Positions 7,769 through 16,478 of a DNA stretch of 64,000 bases are shown in pieces. Every line of letters starts with the position of its first letter. The first letter of the stretch is position 1. The notes under the pieces are model-generated. The model made no database searches. It worked only from the letters and a program-made list of their open reading frames with translations, and had not been told where the DNA came from. Source of the DNA: Streptomyces roseirectus. GTDB lineage: Bacteria > Actinomycetota > Actinomycetes > Streptomycetales > Streptomycetaceae. Location: contig NZ_CP060828.1 in assembly GCF_014489635.1 (NCBI RefSeq), forward strand, positions 8,420,001-8,484,000. The letters run 5' to 3'. Made by a program: the position numbers and the translations under genes.

Positions 7769-8746
7769 ATGACGATCACAGACCTGCCGATCAGCTTCGA
7801 CGACGTCCGTGAGGCGGCCGTCAGGCTGAAGGGGGTCGCGCACCGCACCCCCGTCCTGCGCTCGCGGACGCTGGACGAGCTGGTCGGGGCCGAGGTGTAC
7901 CTGAAGTGCGAGAACTTCCAGCGGATCGGCGCGTTCAAGTTCCGGGGCGCCTACAACGCGGCGTCCCGGCTGACGCCGGAGGAACTGCGGCGGGGGCTCG
8001 CCGCGTACTCCTCCGGCAACCACGCCCAGGCGGTCGCCCTCGCCGCGCGTGAACTCGGCACCACGGCCGTGATCCTCATGCCGGAGGACGCCCCGCGCTC
8101 CAAGGTCGAGGCGACGGCCGGGTACGGCGCCGAGATCGTCACGTACGACCGGTACACCGGCGACCGCGAGGCCATCAGCGAGGCGCTTGCCGAGGAGCGC
8201 GGCCTGACCCTGATCCCGCCCTACAACCACCCCCACGTGATGGCGGGCCAGGGCACGGCAGCGCTCGAACTCCTCGAAGAGGTCGGCGAGTTGGACGCCC
8301 TGCTCGTGCCGGTCGGCGGTGGCGGACTGATCGCCGGGTGCGCGACCGCCGCGAAGGGGCTCGCGCCGGACGTCCGGGTGATCGGCGTGGAACCCGAGGC
8401 CGGGGACGACACGAAGCGGTCCCTCGACGCCGGTCACCGTGTCAGCGTCCCGATCCCCCGCACGATCGCGGACGGGCAGGCGCTGGACACGCCGGGGGAG
8501 CTGACGTTCGCGGTGATCCAGCGGCTGGTGGACGCCGTGGAGCTGGTCTCGGACGACGAGATCAGCGCGGCGATGCGGTTCGCGTTCGAGCGCCTGAAGA
8601 TCGTGGTCGAGCCGAGCGGGGCGACACCGCTGGCCGCGCTGCTCGCGGGGCGGGTGCAGGGGGTGTCCGGGAGGGTCGGGCTGATCGTGTCGGGCGGGAA
8701 CGTGGACGCGGAGAGGTTCGCGGGGCTGTGCGGGGGAGGGGCGTGA
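7769..8746 (+). CDS. PLP-dependent threonine/serine dehydratase, possibly 3-hydroxyaspartate ammonia-lyase
   Basis: 325 residues, fold-type II PLP enzyme without a C-terminal ACT domain, so a catabolic rather than an isoleucine-biosynthetic form. The PLP lysine is in RIGAFKFRGAYNA (about residue 55), the substrate loop is SSGNHAQAVALAA, and the phosphate cup is GGGGLIAGCA. The N-terminus (FDDVREAAVRLKGVAHRTPVL) resembles the serine racemase / threo-3-hydroxyaspartate ammonia-lyase subgroup; that finer call is inference. It lies downstream of a YheO-type regulator of amino-acid catabolism. The start was chosen for its ribosome-binding site. Confidence 0.85.
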   Translation: MTITDLPISFDDVREAAVRLKGVAHRTPVLRSRTLDELVGAEVYLKCENFQRIGAFKFRGAYNAASRLTPEELRRGLAAYSSGNHAQAVALAARELGTTAVILMPEDAPRSKVEATAGYGAEIVTYDRYTGDREAISEALAEERGLTLIPPYNHPHVMAGQGTAALELLEEVGELDALLVPVGGGGLIAGCATAAKGLAPDVRVIGVEPEAGDDTKRSLDAGHRVSVPIPRTIADGQALDTPGELTFAVIQRLVDAVELVSDDEISAAMRFAFERLKIVVEPSGATPLAALLAGRVQGVSGRVGLIVSGGNVDAERFAGLCGGGA

Positions 8747-8883
8747 GAGGCGCCCTCTCGGTGGCGCCGGTTCTCCTGAATGGCGGCCTCCACTGAACAG
8801 GCGGACCATGAAGGCGTAAGGCCGGACGCGGTCTCGGGGCGGGCCCGGTCGTGATGCCGGTGTGGCCGGAAGGGAGGAGCGTC

Positions 8884-9243
8884 ATGCTGGAAGTGAAGAC
8901 GCTCGACAAGCCCGACGAACGGCGCGATTTCCCGCGCGGTCACCTCGAAGCCGTCCACCTCACGGGGCTCGACTTCGCCGTGGCGACCTTCGAGCCGGGC
9001 TGGCGCTGGTCCGAGTCGGTGGCCCCCCTCGCGGGCACGGACAGCTGCGAGATCCACCACAACGGTTACGTCGTCCAGGGGCGCATGCGCATCCGGATGG
9101 ACGACGGCGCCGAGGGCGAGGTCGGCCCCGGCGACGTGTTCGTCTGCTCGCCCGGCCACGACGCGTGGGTGGTGGGCGACGAACAGGTCATCGTGTACGA
9201 CTTCGCGGGATCGATGGCGAAGGAGTACGCGAAGGCGGACTAG
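8884..9243 (+). CDS. Single-domain cupin protein
   Basis: 119 residues forming one small beta-barrel. Recognisable cupin elements are FEPGWRWSESVAPLAGTDSCEIHHNGYVVQGRM-type motif 1 (His-His at IHH) and motif 2 around GPGDVFVCSPGHDAWVVGDE. ATG 8884 follows GGAGG at a good distance. It stands between the dehydratase and the oxidase, and a strong hairpin follows it at 9327. Ligand and reaction unknown; many such proteins simply bind a metal or small acid. Confidence 0.8.
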   Translation: MLEVKTLDKPDERRDFPRGHLEAVHLTGLDFAVATFEPGWRWSESVAPLAGTDSCEIHHNGYVVQGRMRIRMDDGAEGEVGPGDVFVCSPGHDAWVVGDEQVIVYDFAGSMAKEYAKAD

Positions 9244-9326
9244 CCCGTGGCCTCCCCCGCCGCTCGGCGGGGACATCTCCGCCGGTCAGGGGATGGGGCC
9301 GGACGGCCGCGAGCAGCAGGATGGGC

Positions 9327-9359
9327 GGCGGCCGGGGCATTCCCCCTGCCCCGGCCGCC
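9327..9359 (+). terminator. Terminator-like hairpin between cupin and multicopper oxidase genes
   Basis: GGCGGCCGGGGCA (9327-9339) and TGCCCCGGCCGCC (9347-9359) form a perfect 13-bp stem with a 7-base loop, followed by a weak TGCTTCTTCC tail. The position after the cupin stop fits intrinsic termination of the cupin transcript. Confidence 0.65.
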
Positions 9360-9399
9360 TGCTTCTTCCAGCAGTCACGCACGAGAGAAAGAGCCTTTG

Positions 9400-11055
9400 T
9401 TGTCCGCACGCTCGACCGTGAGCCGGTCGCCCGCCGCCCGCCTCGGAGTCCTCGCTGTCGGGGCCACTGTCGTGTTCTCCTGTCTCGCGGGCTGCGAGAG
9501 CGCGAAGTCGGCCCCGGCAGCCGGTGAGAAGGAGCCGCCCCGGGCGGTTGCCGGAAAGCCACTGCCGACCACCGAGAAGCAGACGGTCGGCATGGTGCCA
9601 GGTGCCGCGCTGGTGGAACCGCCCGACCTCAACGAGGCGACCCCCGAGGATCAGACGGTCGAGCTGACCACGGTGGAGAAGGAGGTGACGATCTCGGGCA
9701 AGAAGGTGCTCGCGGAGACCTACAACGGCAGCCTCGTCGGGCCGACCCTCCACGTGGTTCCCGGCCAGCACGTCACCCTGAAGCTGACCAACAAGCTCCG
9801 CACGTCGACCAACCTGCACTTCCACGGGCTGCACCTGTCCCCGGAAGGGCACGCGGACAACATCAAGCTGTCCGTCCAGCCCGGCCAGACGCTCACCTAC
9901 GACCTCGACATCCCCAAGGACCAGCCGCTCGGGACGTACTGGTACCACGACCACGACATGTGCGCCAAGGACAGCGGCGCGTCCATGCCGGGGATGACGA
10001 TGCCCGCCGCCCCGAAGAAGGCGAGCTGTGCCGGAACCGAGAGCCAGGTCGGGGCGGGTCTGTCGGGAACCATCATCGTCGGGGACAGCCGCGCGTCACT
10101 GCCGTCGGACTACCGCCGGGTCACCGCTCACACCCTGGCCCTCAAGGACGCGCAGATCAGCTCCACCAGCTCGATCGTCTACCCGGACGGGGTCCTCGAA
10201 CCCGCGTCACCGACGACTCGCCTGGTCAACGGCCAGTACCGGCCGACGCTGACCATGAAAGCCGGTGAGACCCAGCTGTGGCGCCTCGCCAACGTGGGCT
10301 ACGCCATCGACTACGACCTCCAGCTCGACGGCGGCACCTTCACCGTCGTCAACCAGGACGGCAACCCCTCCGCGACGCCGACCCGGGTGAAACACCTCCT
10401 GATCCCGCCCGGTGGACGCTTCGACGTCCTGGTGACCGCGGGAGCCCCCGGCTCGACCTGGCTCAGGACGCTCGCCTACTCGACCGGGTCGGACGGCGAC
10501 GACTACCCGGACACCACCCTCATGAAGGTGAACGTCCAGCAAGGAGACGGAGACGCGGAACCGGCCGCCGCCGATACACCGCCGGGCGCGGCCACCTCGC
10601 CACAGCTCACCGGGCCGCTCACCGGAGCCCTTCCCGACCTGTCCGGAGAAACCGTCGCCCAGTCCCGGAGCCTGGTCCTGAGCGACGACGGCGGCAACAA
10701 CTTCTACATCAACGGCAAGCTGTACGACATGAAGCCGACCTTCGACAAGCCGGCCACGCTCGGCACGGTCGAGGAGTGGACGCTCACCAACACGGCCAAC
10801 CAGAACCATCCGTTCCATCTCCACACCGTCCCGTTCCAGGTCCTCAGTGTGAACGGCGTCCCCCAGCCTCCCGCCGACTACCGGGACGAGGTGATCGTCC
10901 CCCACTCGGTCAACGGAAAGCCCGGAAAAGTGGTGATCCGGATGCGCTTCACGGACTTCACCGGGCAGTGGATGTTCCACTGCCACATCACCGGACACGA
11001 GGACAACGGAATGATGGGCTCCCTGAACGTCGTCGCCGCGGGCGAGCAGGGATAG
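9400..11055 (+). CDS. Lipoprotein multicopper oxidase (laccase-like)
   Basis: Three-cupredoxin copper oxidase of about 551 residues. All four copper-ligand motifs are present: LHFHGLHLSPEG, GTYWYHDHDM, NHPFHLHTVPFQ and WMFHCHITGHEDNGMM, the last with the type-1 Cys, two His and Met. A methionine-rich insert (SMPGMTMP) lies between two cysteines right after the second motif, recalling the Met-rich copper-binding segment of CueO. The N-terminus is a lipoprotein signal ending in a LAGC lipobox, so the enzyme is probably anchored outside the membrane. The start is TTG at 9400 (or 9397) behind GAGAAAG. Copper or phenol oxidation is inferred from family. Confidence 0.88.
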   Translation: MSARSTVSRSPAARLGVLAVGATVVFSCLAGCESAKSAPAAGEKEPPRAVAGKPLPTTEKQTVGMVPGAALVEPPDLNEATPEDQTVELTTVEKEVTISGKKVLAETYNGSLVGPTLHVVPGQHVTLKLTNKLRTSTNLHFHGLHLSPEGHADNIKLSVQPGQTLTYDLDIPKDQPLGTYWYHDHDMCAKDSGASMPGMTMPAAPKKASCAGTESQVGAGLSGTIIVGDSRASLPSDYRRVTAHTLALKDAQISSTSSIVYPDGVLEPASPTTRLVNGQYRPTLTMKAGETQLWRLANVGYAIDYDLQLDGGTFTVVNQDGNPSATPTRVKHLLIPPGGRFDVLVTAGAPGSTWLRTLAYSTGSDGDDYPDTTLMKVNVQQGDGDAEPAAADTPPGAATSPQLTGPLTGALPDLSGETVAQSRSLVLSDDGGNNFYINGKLYDMKPTFDKPATLGTVEEWTLTNTANQNHPFHLHTVPFQVLSVNGVPQPPADYRDEVIVPHSVNGKPGKVVIRMRFTDFTGQWMFHCHITGHEDNGMMGSLNVVAAGEQG

Positions 11056-11060
11056 GCAGC

Positions 11061-11933
11061 TCAGGCCCGGCGTTCGCGCATCTCCAGGATCAGCCCCTGC
11101 ACCACGACGGCACACAGACCGCCCGCGATGAGCAGTTCGACCCAGAAGAAGGACGCGTAGTCGAACAGCGAACCCGCGGGCGGATTGCCGGGCGCGGCGT
11201 TGCGCATGCCCACCAGGGCGAACAGGGTGGCGGCCATCCACCCCATCGCGGGCCACACCAGGCCACGCCGCCGGCTGACGATGATCCAGGCCGCCGAGGC
11301 CACCCCGAGCCCGAGCAGCCACATCGCGGCCATCATGAACCACGCCAGGATGAACGACCCGCGCGAGCGCACGAACCGCACCTCGGCCTGCACCACACCG
11401 CCGGACTGCTCGGCGGCGGCCGGGCGGAGCAGGAAGAACGGATCGGCGTCCTCCACCGACAGAGTCACGGGCACCTCGCGCCCGCCCACCGCGGCGCTGA
11501 AGAAGACGTCGGCGGAGTACCGGTCGAAGGGGTAGTCGGAGATCGTCCCGCCGGACAGGACGACGGACACCTCCTGCGCCGCGATGGGGCGCCCGGCGGG
11601 GAAGGCCAGCCGGTCACGGGCCAGCCCCGACGTCGTCAGCTCAAGGTAACGGGCGGGCACCCCGGTCGCCGGGTCGCCGTAGACGCCGGAGGGGGAGACG
11701 GTCACGCGCAGGGTGGCGCGCTGGTCGGCGGCGTCCACCTTCTGGACGGTGACCTGGATGTCGACGCGGTTGGCGGACCCGGCCTCGCCGACCAGCAGGT
11801 CCCGGCCGCGGGTGTGGCGTTCGTTGAGATAGAGCAGGAAGCCACCCGTGCAGACGGCCAGCACGAGGACGAAGGTGAACACCGCGAGCAGGCCACTGCG
11901 GCGCAGATGCGGATCGGTCGGGACAAGGCGCAT
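11061..11933 (-). CDS. DUF4436 family membrane protein
   Basis: 290 residues. One N-terminal helix (about 13-35), a long extracytoplasmic beta-rich region (about 40-190) and three C-terminal helices. The family-typical stretches are SDYPFDRYSADVF and NAAPGNPPAGSLFDYASFFW. Function unknown. It converges on the copper oxidase with a gap of only five bases, so the two transcripts probably overlap at their ends. Confidence 0.85.
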   Translation of the reverse strand: MRLVPTDPHLRRSGLLAVFTFVLVLAVCTGGFLLYLNERHTRGRDLLVGEAGSANRVDIQVTVQKVDAADQRATLRVTVSPSGVYGDPATGVPARYLELTTSGLARDRLAFPAGRPIAAQEVSVVLSGGTISDYPFDRYSADVFFSAAVGGREVPVTLSVEDADPFFLLRPAAAEQSGGVVQAEVRFVRSRGSFILAWFMMAAMWLLGLGVASAAWIIVSRRRGLVWPAMGWMAATLFALVGMRNAAPGNPPAGSLFDYASFFWVELLIAGGLCAVVVQGLILEMRERRA

Positions 11934-12090
11934 GGGGCGGACTCACAGGCAGAAGGGGCGTGACGGCTCCCATCACAGCGCCCGCACACGGTCACACCCC
12001 GCACCGGCGGCCTCGACAGGGCCGCACGCCAGCGGATCGGCCCAATCCCCCGCCCCGATCCCCCCCGCCCGGACGGGCAACAGCGGGAGG

Positions 12091-13440
12091 TCAGACCGGC
12101 AACAGCCGGCTCACGAGGTCACCGAGCTGGCGCGCGGTGCGGCACTCGTGCATCGCGACCAGTCCGGCGTACTCGGGGGCGGCCGAGTCCCCCGTCCCCC
12201 ACAGCGACCGGGGCTCGGGGTTCAGCCAGTGCACGCGCCGCACGCGCCCGGCGATCTCGCGGACGGCCGCGAGGTTCGGGTCGCCCATGTTGGTGCGGGC
12301 GTCGCCGAGGACGAAGACGGTGGTGCGCGGCGTCAGCGTCAGCCCGTACCGCTCGGCGAACTCGCCGAGGGCGGCCCCGTAGTCGCTGCTGCCGTGCCAC
12401 CGCGTCAGCTCGGCCTCCGCGCGGATCACCGCACCGAGCCCCGCCGGATCGGCGGCGCCGTGCCGCAGCAGCCCGGTCACCTCGTCGACGCGGTTGACGA
12501 ACGCGAAGACGCGGACCTTCGAGAACTGGTCGTGCAGGGCCTGCACGAGCAGCATCGTGAAGTCGGAGAACCCCGACACGGACCCCGACACATCGCACAG
12601 CAGCACCAACTCGGGCCGCACCGGACGCCGTCGCCGCAGCACCGGACGCACCGGAACCCCGCCCGTCGAGAGGGACGCCCGCAGCGTGCGCCGCAGATCG
12701 ATCGCCCCCCGCGCGGCACGCCGCCGCCGGGCCGCCAGCCGCGTCGCGAGCTTGCGCGCCAACGGCTGTACCGTACGCCGCAGTTCGGCCAGCCGGTCGC
12801 GCCCGGCGTACAGGAAGTCCACCCGGTCCGCGGTCGGCGCCACCGCGCGCCGCGCGATCGTCTCCCGCCCCCGCCGCTCGGCCACCCGCCGCCGCGCCTC
12901 GGCGGCGACCAGCGCCCGGAACTCCTCGATGCGCTCCCGGAGTTCGTCCTCAAGGAGCCGGTCCGCGAACCCCGTACCGGCACCGCGCGAGCGCACGTCG
13001 TCACGGACCCGCGCCAACAGGGTCTGGGGGCGCAGCCGTTCGAGAGTCTGATGGGCCGACCACCCGTCCGACCCCGGCGAACTCCCGTACCCGCCAAGGG
13101 CGTCGACCGCCTCGACGGCCAACTGCCCCATCAACCCCCGGTCGTTGTCCGCGAGGGCGTCCGCGAGCCGGTCCCGCAGCGACTCCCGGTCGCCCGGCGC
13201 CCGCCCCGGTGCTCCGACGGAGCGCGGGAAGTACAGGTCGAACACGGCGTCGAACACCGGCCGTTGCCCGGTCGTGTGCAGCAGCGTCGCGGCCAGCCCC
13301 TCGCGCAGCACCTCACGGTCGTCGAACCCGAGCACCGCCACCGCCTCGGCCGCGTCCACGGTCTCCCCGGTCCCGACCGACATGCCGTGCTCGCGCAGCA
13401 CGCCCACGAACTCGGCCAGCCGCGCCGCGACGTCGTTCAC
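12091..13440 (-). CDS. VWA domain protein, CoxE-like, partner of MoxR ATPase
   Basis: 449 residues. The N-terminal part (VAARLAEFVGVLREHGMSVG) and the C-terminal von Willebrand A domain with MIDAS DVSGSVS are those of CoxE-like proteins. The middle is very Arg-rich. It starts at GTG 13440, whose last two bases and following A overlap the MoxR stop (GTGA), so the two are translationally coupled. MoxR-VWA pairs act as chaperones that insert metals or assemble enzyme complexes; the client is unknown. Confidence 0.87.
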   Translation of the reverse strand: MNDVAARLAEFVGVLREHGMSVGTGETVDAAEAVAVLGFDDREVLREGLAATLLHTTGQRPVFDAVFDLYFPRSVGAPGRAPGDRESLRDRLADALADNDRGLMGQLAVEAVDALGGYGSSPGSDGWSAHQTLERLRPQTLLARVRDDVRSRGAGTGFADRLLEDELRERIEEFRALVAAEARRRVAERRGRETIARRAVAPTADRVDFLYAGRDRLAELRRTVQPLARKLATRLAARRRRAARGAIDLRRTLRASLSTGGVPVRPVLRRRRPVRPELVLLCDVSGSVSGFSDFTMLLVQALHDQFSKVRVFAFVNRVDEVTGLLRHGAADPAGLGAVIRAEAELTRWHGSSDYGAALGEFAERYGLTLTPRTTVFVLGDARTNMGDPNLAAVREIAGRVRRVHWLNPEPRSLWGTGDSAAPEYAGLVAMHECRTARQLGDLVSRLLPV

Positions 13441-14327
13441 ACCGCGTCCAGTTCCAGCTTGGCGGCGGCCTTGAGGATGTCGTCCTGGTGCTTGAGGACG
13501 ACGCCCAGGGTCTCGCGCACCACGGTCTCGTCCAGCGTGTCCGCGCCGAGCGCCAGCAGGGTGCGCGCCCAGTCGACGGTCTCCGCGACCGAGGGCGCCT
13601 TGCGCAGGTCTATCGCCCGCAGCGCCCCGACGACCCGGACGACGGACGCGGCCAGCGCCTCCTCGACGCCGGGCACCTTCAGGCGGACGATGCGCCGCTC
13701 CAGCTCCTCCTCGGGGAACCCGATGTGCAGGAACAGGCAGCGCCGCCGCAGCGCCTCGGACAGTTCACGGCTCGCGTTGGAGGTGAGGACGACGAAGGGG
13801 CGCTGCGTCGCGGTGACGGTGCCGAGTTCGGGGACGGTCACCTGGAAGTCGCTCAGCACCTCCAGGAGCAGCCCCTCCACCTCGACGTCCGCCTTGTCGG
13901 TCTCGTCGATCAGCAGCACCTTGCGCGCGTCCCCGCGGATCGCCGTCAGCAGCGGGCGGGGGAGCAGGAACTCCTCGCCGAAGATGTCGGTGCGCGCCTC
14001 GTCCCACGTCTCGTCACGCCCCGCGCTGATCCGCAGCAACTGCTTGGCGTGGTTCCACTCGTACAGCGCGCGGGACTCGTCGATGCCCTCGTGGCACTGG
14101 AGGCGGACCAGTTCGGCGCCGGCCACCGCCGCGACCGCCTTCGCCAGCTCCGTCTTCCCGACGCCGGCCGGGCCCTCGACGAGCAGCGGCTTGCCGAGGC
14201 GGTCGGCGAGGAAGACGGTCGTGGCGATCGCCGGGGAGGCGAGGTACCCGGCCTCGGCGAGGCGGGCGGAGACGTCGTCGACGGACGTGAACAACGGGGC
14301 CTCCGAGGGGGTCACCGAACGGAACAC
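13437..14327 (-). CDS. MoxR family AAA+ ATPase
   Basis: 296 residues. Walker A is GPAGVGKTELAKAVA, Walker B is VLLIDETDKADVE, and sensor 1 follows at VVLTSNASRELSEALRRR, the typical MoxR arrangement. The C-terminal lid is present. The start is GTG 14327. There is no ribosome-binding site; instead a promoter-like pair sits immediately upstream, so the message may be leaderless. It overlaps the VWA gene by 4 bp and begins 31 bp after lutC in the same direction. Confidence 0.9.
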   Translation of the reverse strand: MFRSVTPSEAPLFTSVDDVSARLAEAGYLASPAIATTVFLADRLGKPLLVEGPAGVGKTELAKAVAAVAGAELVRLQCHEGIDESRALYEWNHAKQLLRISAGRDETWDEARTDIFGEEFLLPRPLLTAIRGDARKVLLIDETDKADVEVEGLLLEVLSDFQVTVPELGTVTATQRPFVVLTSNASRELSEALRRRCLFLHIGFPEEELERRIVRLKVPGVEEALAASVVRVVGALRAIDLRKAPSVAETVDWARTLLALGADTLDETVVRETLGVVLKHQDDILKAAAKLELDAV

Positions 14328-14332
14328 GGCCT

Positions 14333-14362
14333 ATCTAAGCGCTTGTTCACCCCCGCTGTCAC
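14333..14362 (-). promoter_or_regulatory. Candidate leaderless promoter of the moxR-VWA operon with AAGCGCTT palindrome
   Basis: On the minus strand GTGACA (14362-14357) and TTAGAT (14338-14333) are separated by 18 bp, and five bases later comes the GTG start of moxR, as expected for a leaderless mRNA. The -35 overlaps the TGA stop of lutC. The perfect palindrome AAGCGCTT (14337-14344) overlaps the upstream edge of the -10 and resembles the core of LacI-type operators. Confidence 0.45.
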
Positions 14363-15003
14363 TCCCCGTCGTGCCCGGTCACCAGGATCACCTCCAGCGT
14401 CCGGGGCCCGTGCACCCCCTCCACCCGGTCCAGCTCGATGTCACTCGTCGCCGAAGGGCCCGAGATCCACGTCAACGGCCGCAAGGGGTCCAGCCGTTCG
14501 AGCGCCTGCGGCACCGACGACACGACCTGATCCGGCACGCGGACGACGCAGATGTGGTGGTCGGGCACGAGGGTGATCCGGCGCCGGCCCTGATCAGGAC
14601 CGCCGTCGAGGACGATCGTGCCGGTCTCGGCGATGGCGAGGGCGCAGCCGGTGACAACGCTCTCCACCTTGTCCAGTTCGTGAGGCGTACTCACGGCACG
14701 GTCGTGGATCCGTACGGGATCGGCCGCCGCCATCCACTCCGGCGGCAACCCTGGCGGGACGAGTACCTGTTGAGAGCCGCGCTCGGCCAGCAACCGCATG
14801 ATCAGCATCGGCAGCTCCTCGGCATTCGCCCGGTGCACGAGCGCCCGGTAGTCCGCCAGATTCTCCGCCAGCAACTCCACGTTCTCCGCGACACTCCGCG
14901 CACCGTGCTCCCGCAGATACCCCCGCTCGACCGGCGCATCGTCGCGCGGCACATCCGCGAGAGCCCTCCGCACCCGCCCCAACACCCGTTCCCTGCTGCT
15001 CAC
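14359..15003 (-). CDS. lutC: L-lactate utilisation protein LutC (LUD domain)
   Basis: 214 residues from GTG 15003, which overlaps the lutB stop by 4 bp (GTGA). The LUD domain is marked by IAETGTIVLDGGP and LVPDHHICVV, then a terminal SGPSATSDIELDRVEGVHGPRTL. The region to 15951 is also open in this frame, but it is a shadow of lutB. With LutA and LutB it forms the iron-sulfur lactate oxidase that makes pyruvate. Its place downstream of rhamnose genes fits, because rhamnose breakdown yields lactate. Confidence 0.9.
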   Translation of the reverse strand: MSSRERVLGRVRRALADVPRDDAPVERGYLREHGARSVAENVELLAENLADYRALVHRANAEELPMLIMRLLAERGSQQVLVPPGLPPEWMAAADPVRIHDRAVSTPHELDKVESVVTGCALAIAETGTIVLDGGPDQGRRRITLVPDHHICVVRVPDQVVSSVPQALERLDPLRPLTWISGPSATSDIELDRVEGVHGPRTLEVILVTGHDGE

Positions 15004-16478
15004 TTCGCGTCGCCCTTTCCGTCCTGCGTCCGCTGCCACCAGTCCCGGAACGGCTCGGCGGGCACCGCCGGCAGCTCCCGGGTCCCGCTCCACGCCCTGC
15101 CGGGCCCCGGCAGGGTCCGGGGATGCCAGCGCCGGGACCGGGACGCGACCCGCTGCCCCGCCCGCAGCGCGCCCGGCCGCCCGAAGGCCCACCCCGCCGC
15201 CCGCATCGCGGCCCGCTCGGCGGCGTGCCCCTTCGCGGGCTTGAGCACGACCCGGTTCCCCTCCCGAACCACCGGCCCGCCCTGCACGACCCGCTCCCGC
15301 AGGTGCACCAGCACCTCGGGGATGTCGATGGCGACCGGGCACACCTCGTAACACGCCCCGCACAACGACGACGCGTACGGCAGCGAGGCGTCGATCTCGC
15401 TTCCCGTGCCCCGGAGTTGAGGACTGAGGATCGCCCCGATCGGCCCCGGGTACACCGACCCGTAGGCGTGCCCCCCGGCCCGCTCGTACACCGGGCACAC
15501 GTTCAGGCACGCCGAGCAGCGGATGCACCGCAGGGCCTGCCGGCCGACCTCGTCGGCGAGGGTGTCGGTGCGGCCGTTGTCCAGCAGGACGAGGTGGAAG
15601 ACGCGCGGCCCGTCGCCGTCCGTCGTCCCCGTCCAGGTGCTGGTGTACGGGTTCATGCGCTCGGCCGTCGAGGAGCGCGGCAGGGTCTGGAGGAAGACCT
15701 CCAGGTCCCGCCAGGTCGGGACGGTCTTCTCGATGCCGACGACCGAGATCAGCGTCTCCGGGAGGGTCAGGCACATGCGGCCGTTGCCCTCGGACTCGAC
15801 GACGACGAGGGTGCCGGTCTCGGCGACCATGAAGTTCGCGCCGGAGACGCCGACCTTGGCCCGCAGGAACTTCTCCCGCAGGTGGAGGCGGGCCGCCTCG
15901 GCGAGTTCGGCCGGGGTGTCGGTGAGGCCGTCGGGGGCGGGACGGCCCCACTCGCTCATCTCCGCGCGGAAGATGTCCCGGATCTCGCCCCGGTTGCGGT
16001 GGATCGCCGGGACCAGGATGTGCGAGGGCCGGTCCTTGCCCAACTGGACGATCAGCTCGGCGAGGTCGGTCTCGTAGGCGCGGATCCCGGCCGCCTCCAG
16101 AGCCTCGTTCAGCCCGATCTCCTGCGTGGCCATCGACTTGACCTTGACGACCTCCGACTCACCGGTCTCCTGGACCAGGCGTGTCACGATCCGGTTCGCC
16201 TCGTCGGCGTCGGCCGCCCAGTGCACGGTGCCGCCCGCGGCCCGGACCGACTCCTCCAACTGGACGAGGTAGCGGTCGAGATGGCGCAGCGTGTGGTCCT
16301 TGATCCGCTTGCCCGCCTCGCGCAGCTCCGCCCAGTCCGACACCTCCTCGACGGCCTTGGCCCGCTTCGCGCGGATGGTGTGCGTGGCGTGGCGCAGGTT
16401 CCCGCGCAGCGTCGGATTGCCGACGGCTTCCTTCGCGGCCACCGGGAACGCCGGCATTCCTACGAACGTTCCGCTCAT
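15000..16478 (-). CDS. lutB: L-lactate utilisation iron-sulfur protein LutB
   Basis: 492 residues. An N-terminal LUD-like region (KSMATQEIGLNEALEAAGI, VAETGTLVVVESEGNGRM) is followed by two 4Fe-4S motifs, CIRCSACLNVCPVY and CGACYEVCPVAIDIP, and a C-terminal DUF3390-like tail. ATG 16478 overlaps the lutA stop (ATGA). Cytoplasmic electron-transfer subunit of the LutABC complex. The gene order lutA-lutB-lutC with two 4-bp overlaps indicates tight co-translation. Confidence 0.93.
   Translation of the reverse strand: MSGTFVGMPAFPVAAKEAVGNPTLRGNLRHATHTIRAKRAKAVEEVSDWAELREAGKRIKDHTLRHLDRYLVQLEESVRAAGGTVHWAADADEANRIVTRLVQETGESEVVKVKSMATQEIGLNEALEAAGIRAYETDLAELIVQLGKDRPSHILVPAIHRNRGEIRDIFRAEMSEWGRPAPDGLTDTPAELAEAARLHLREKFLRAKVGVSGANFMVAETGTLVVVESEGNGRMCLTLPETLISVVGIEKTVPTWRDLEVFLQTLPRSSTAERMNPYTSTWTGTTDGDGPRVFHLVLLDNGRTDTLADEVGRQALRCIRCSACLNVCPVYERAGGHAYGSVYPGPIGAILSPQLRGTGSEIDASLPYASSLCGACYEVCPVAIDIPEVLVHLRERVVQGGPVVREGNRVVLKPAKGHAAERAAMRAAGWAFGRPGALRAGQRVASRSRRWHPRTLPGPGRAWSGTRELPAVPAEPFRDWWQRTQDGKGDAK

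Noticed and set aside
8746..8790. GGCGCC-rich inverted repeats after the dehydratase stop
   Set aside because: Arms of five or six bases in GC-rich sequence are expected by chance, and no strong stem forms.
11848..15351. A 1167-codon plus-strand reading frame across lut and MoxR genes
   Set aside because: Low-complexity translation opposite three well-recognised minus-strand genes; a GC-rich shadow.
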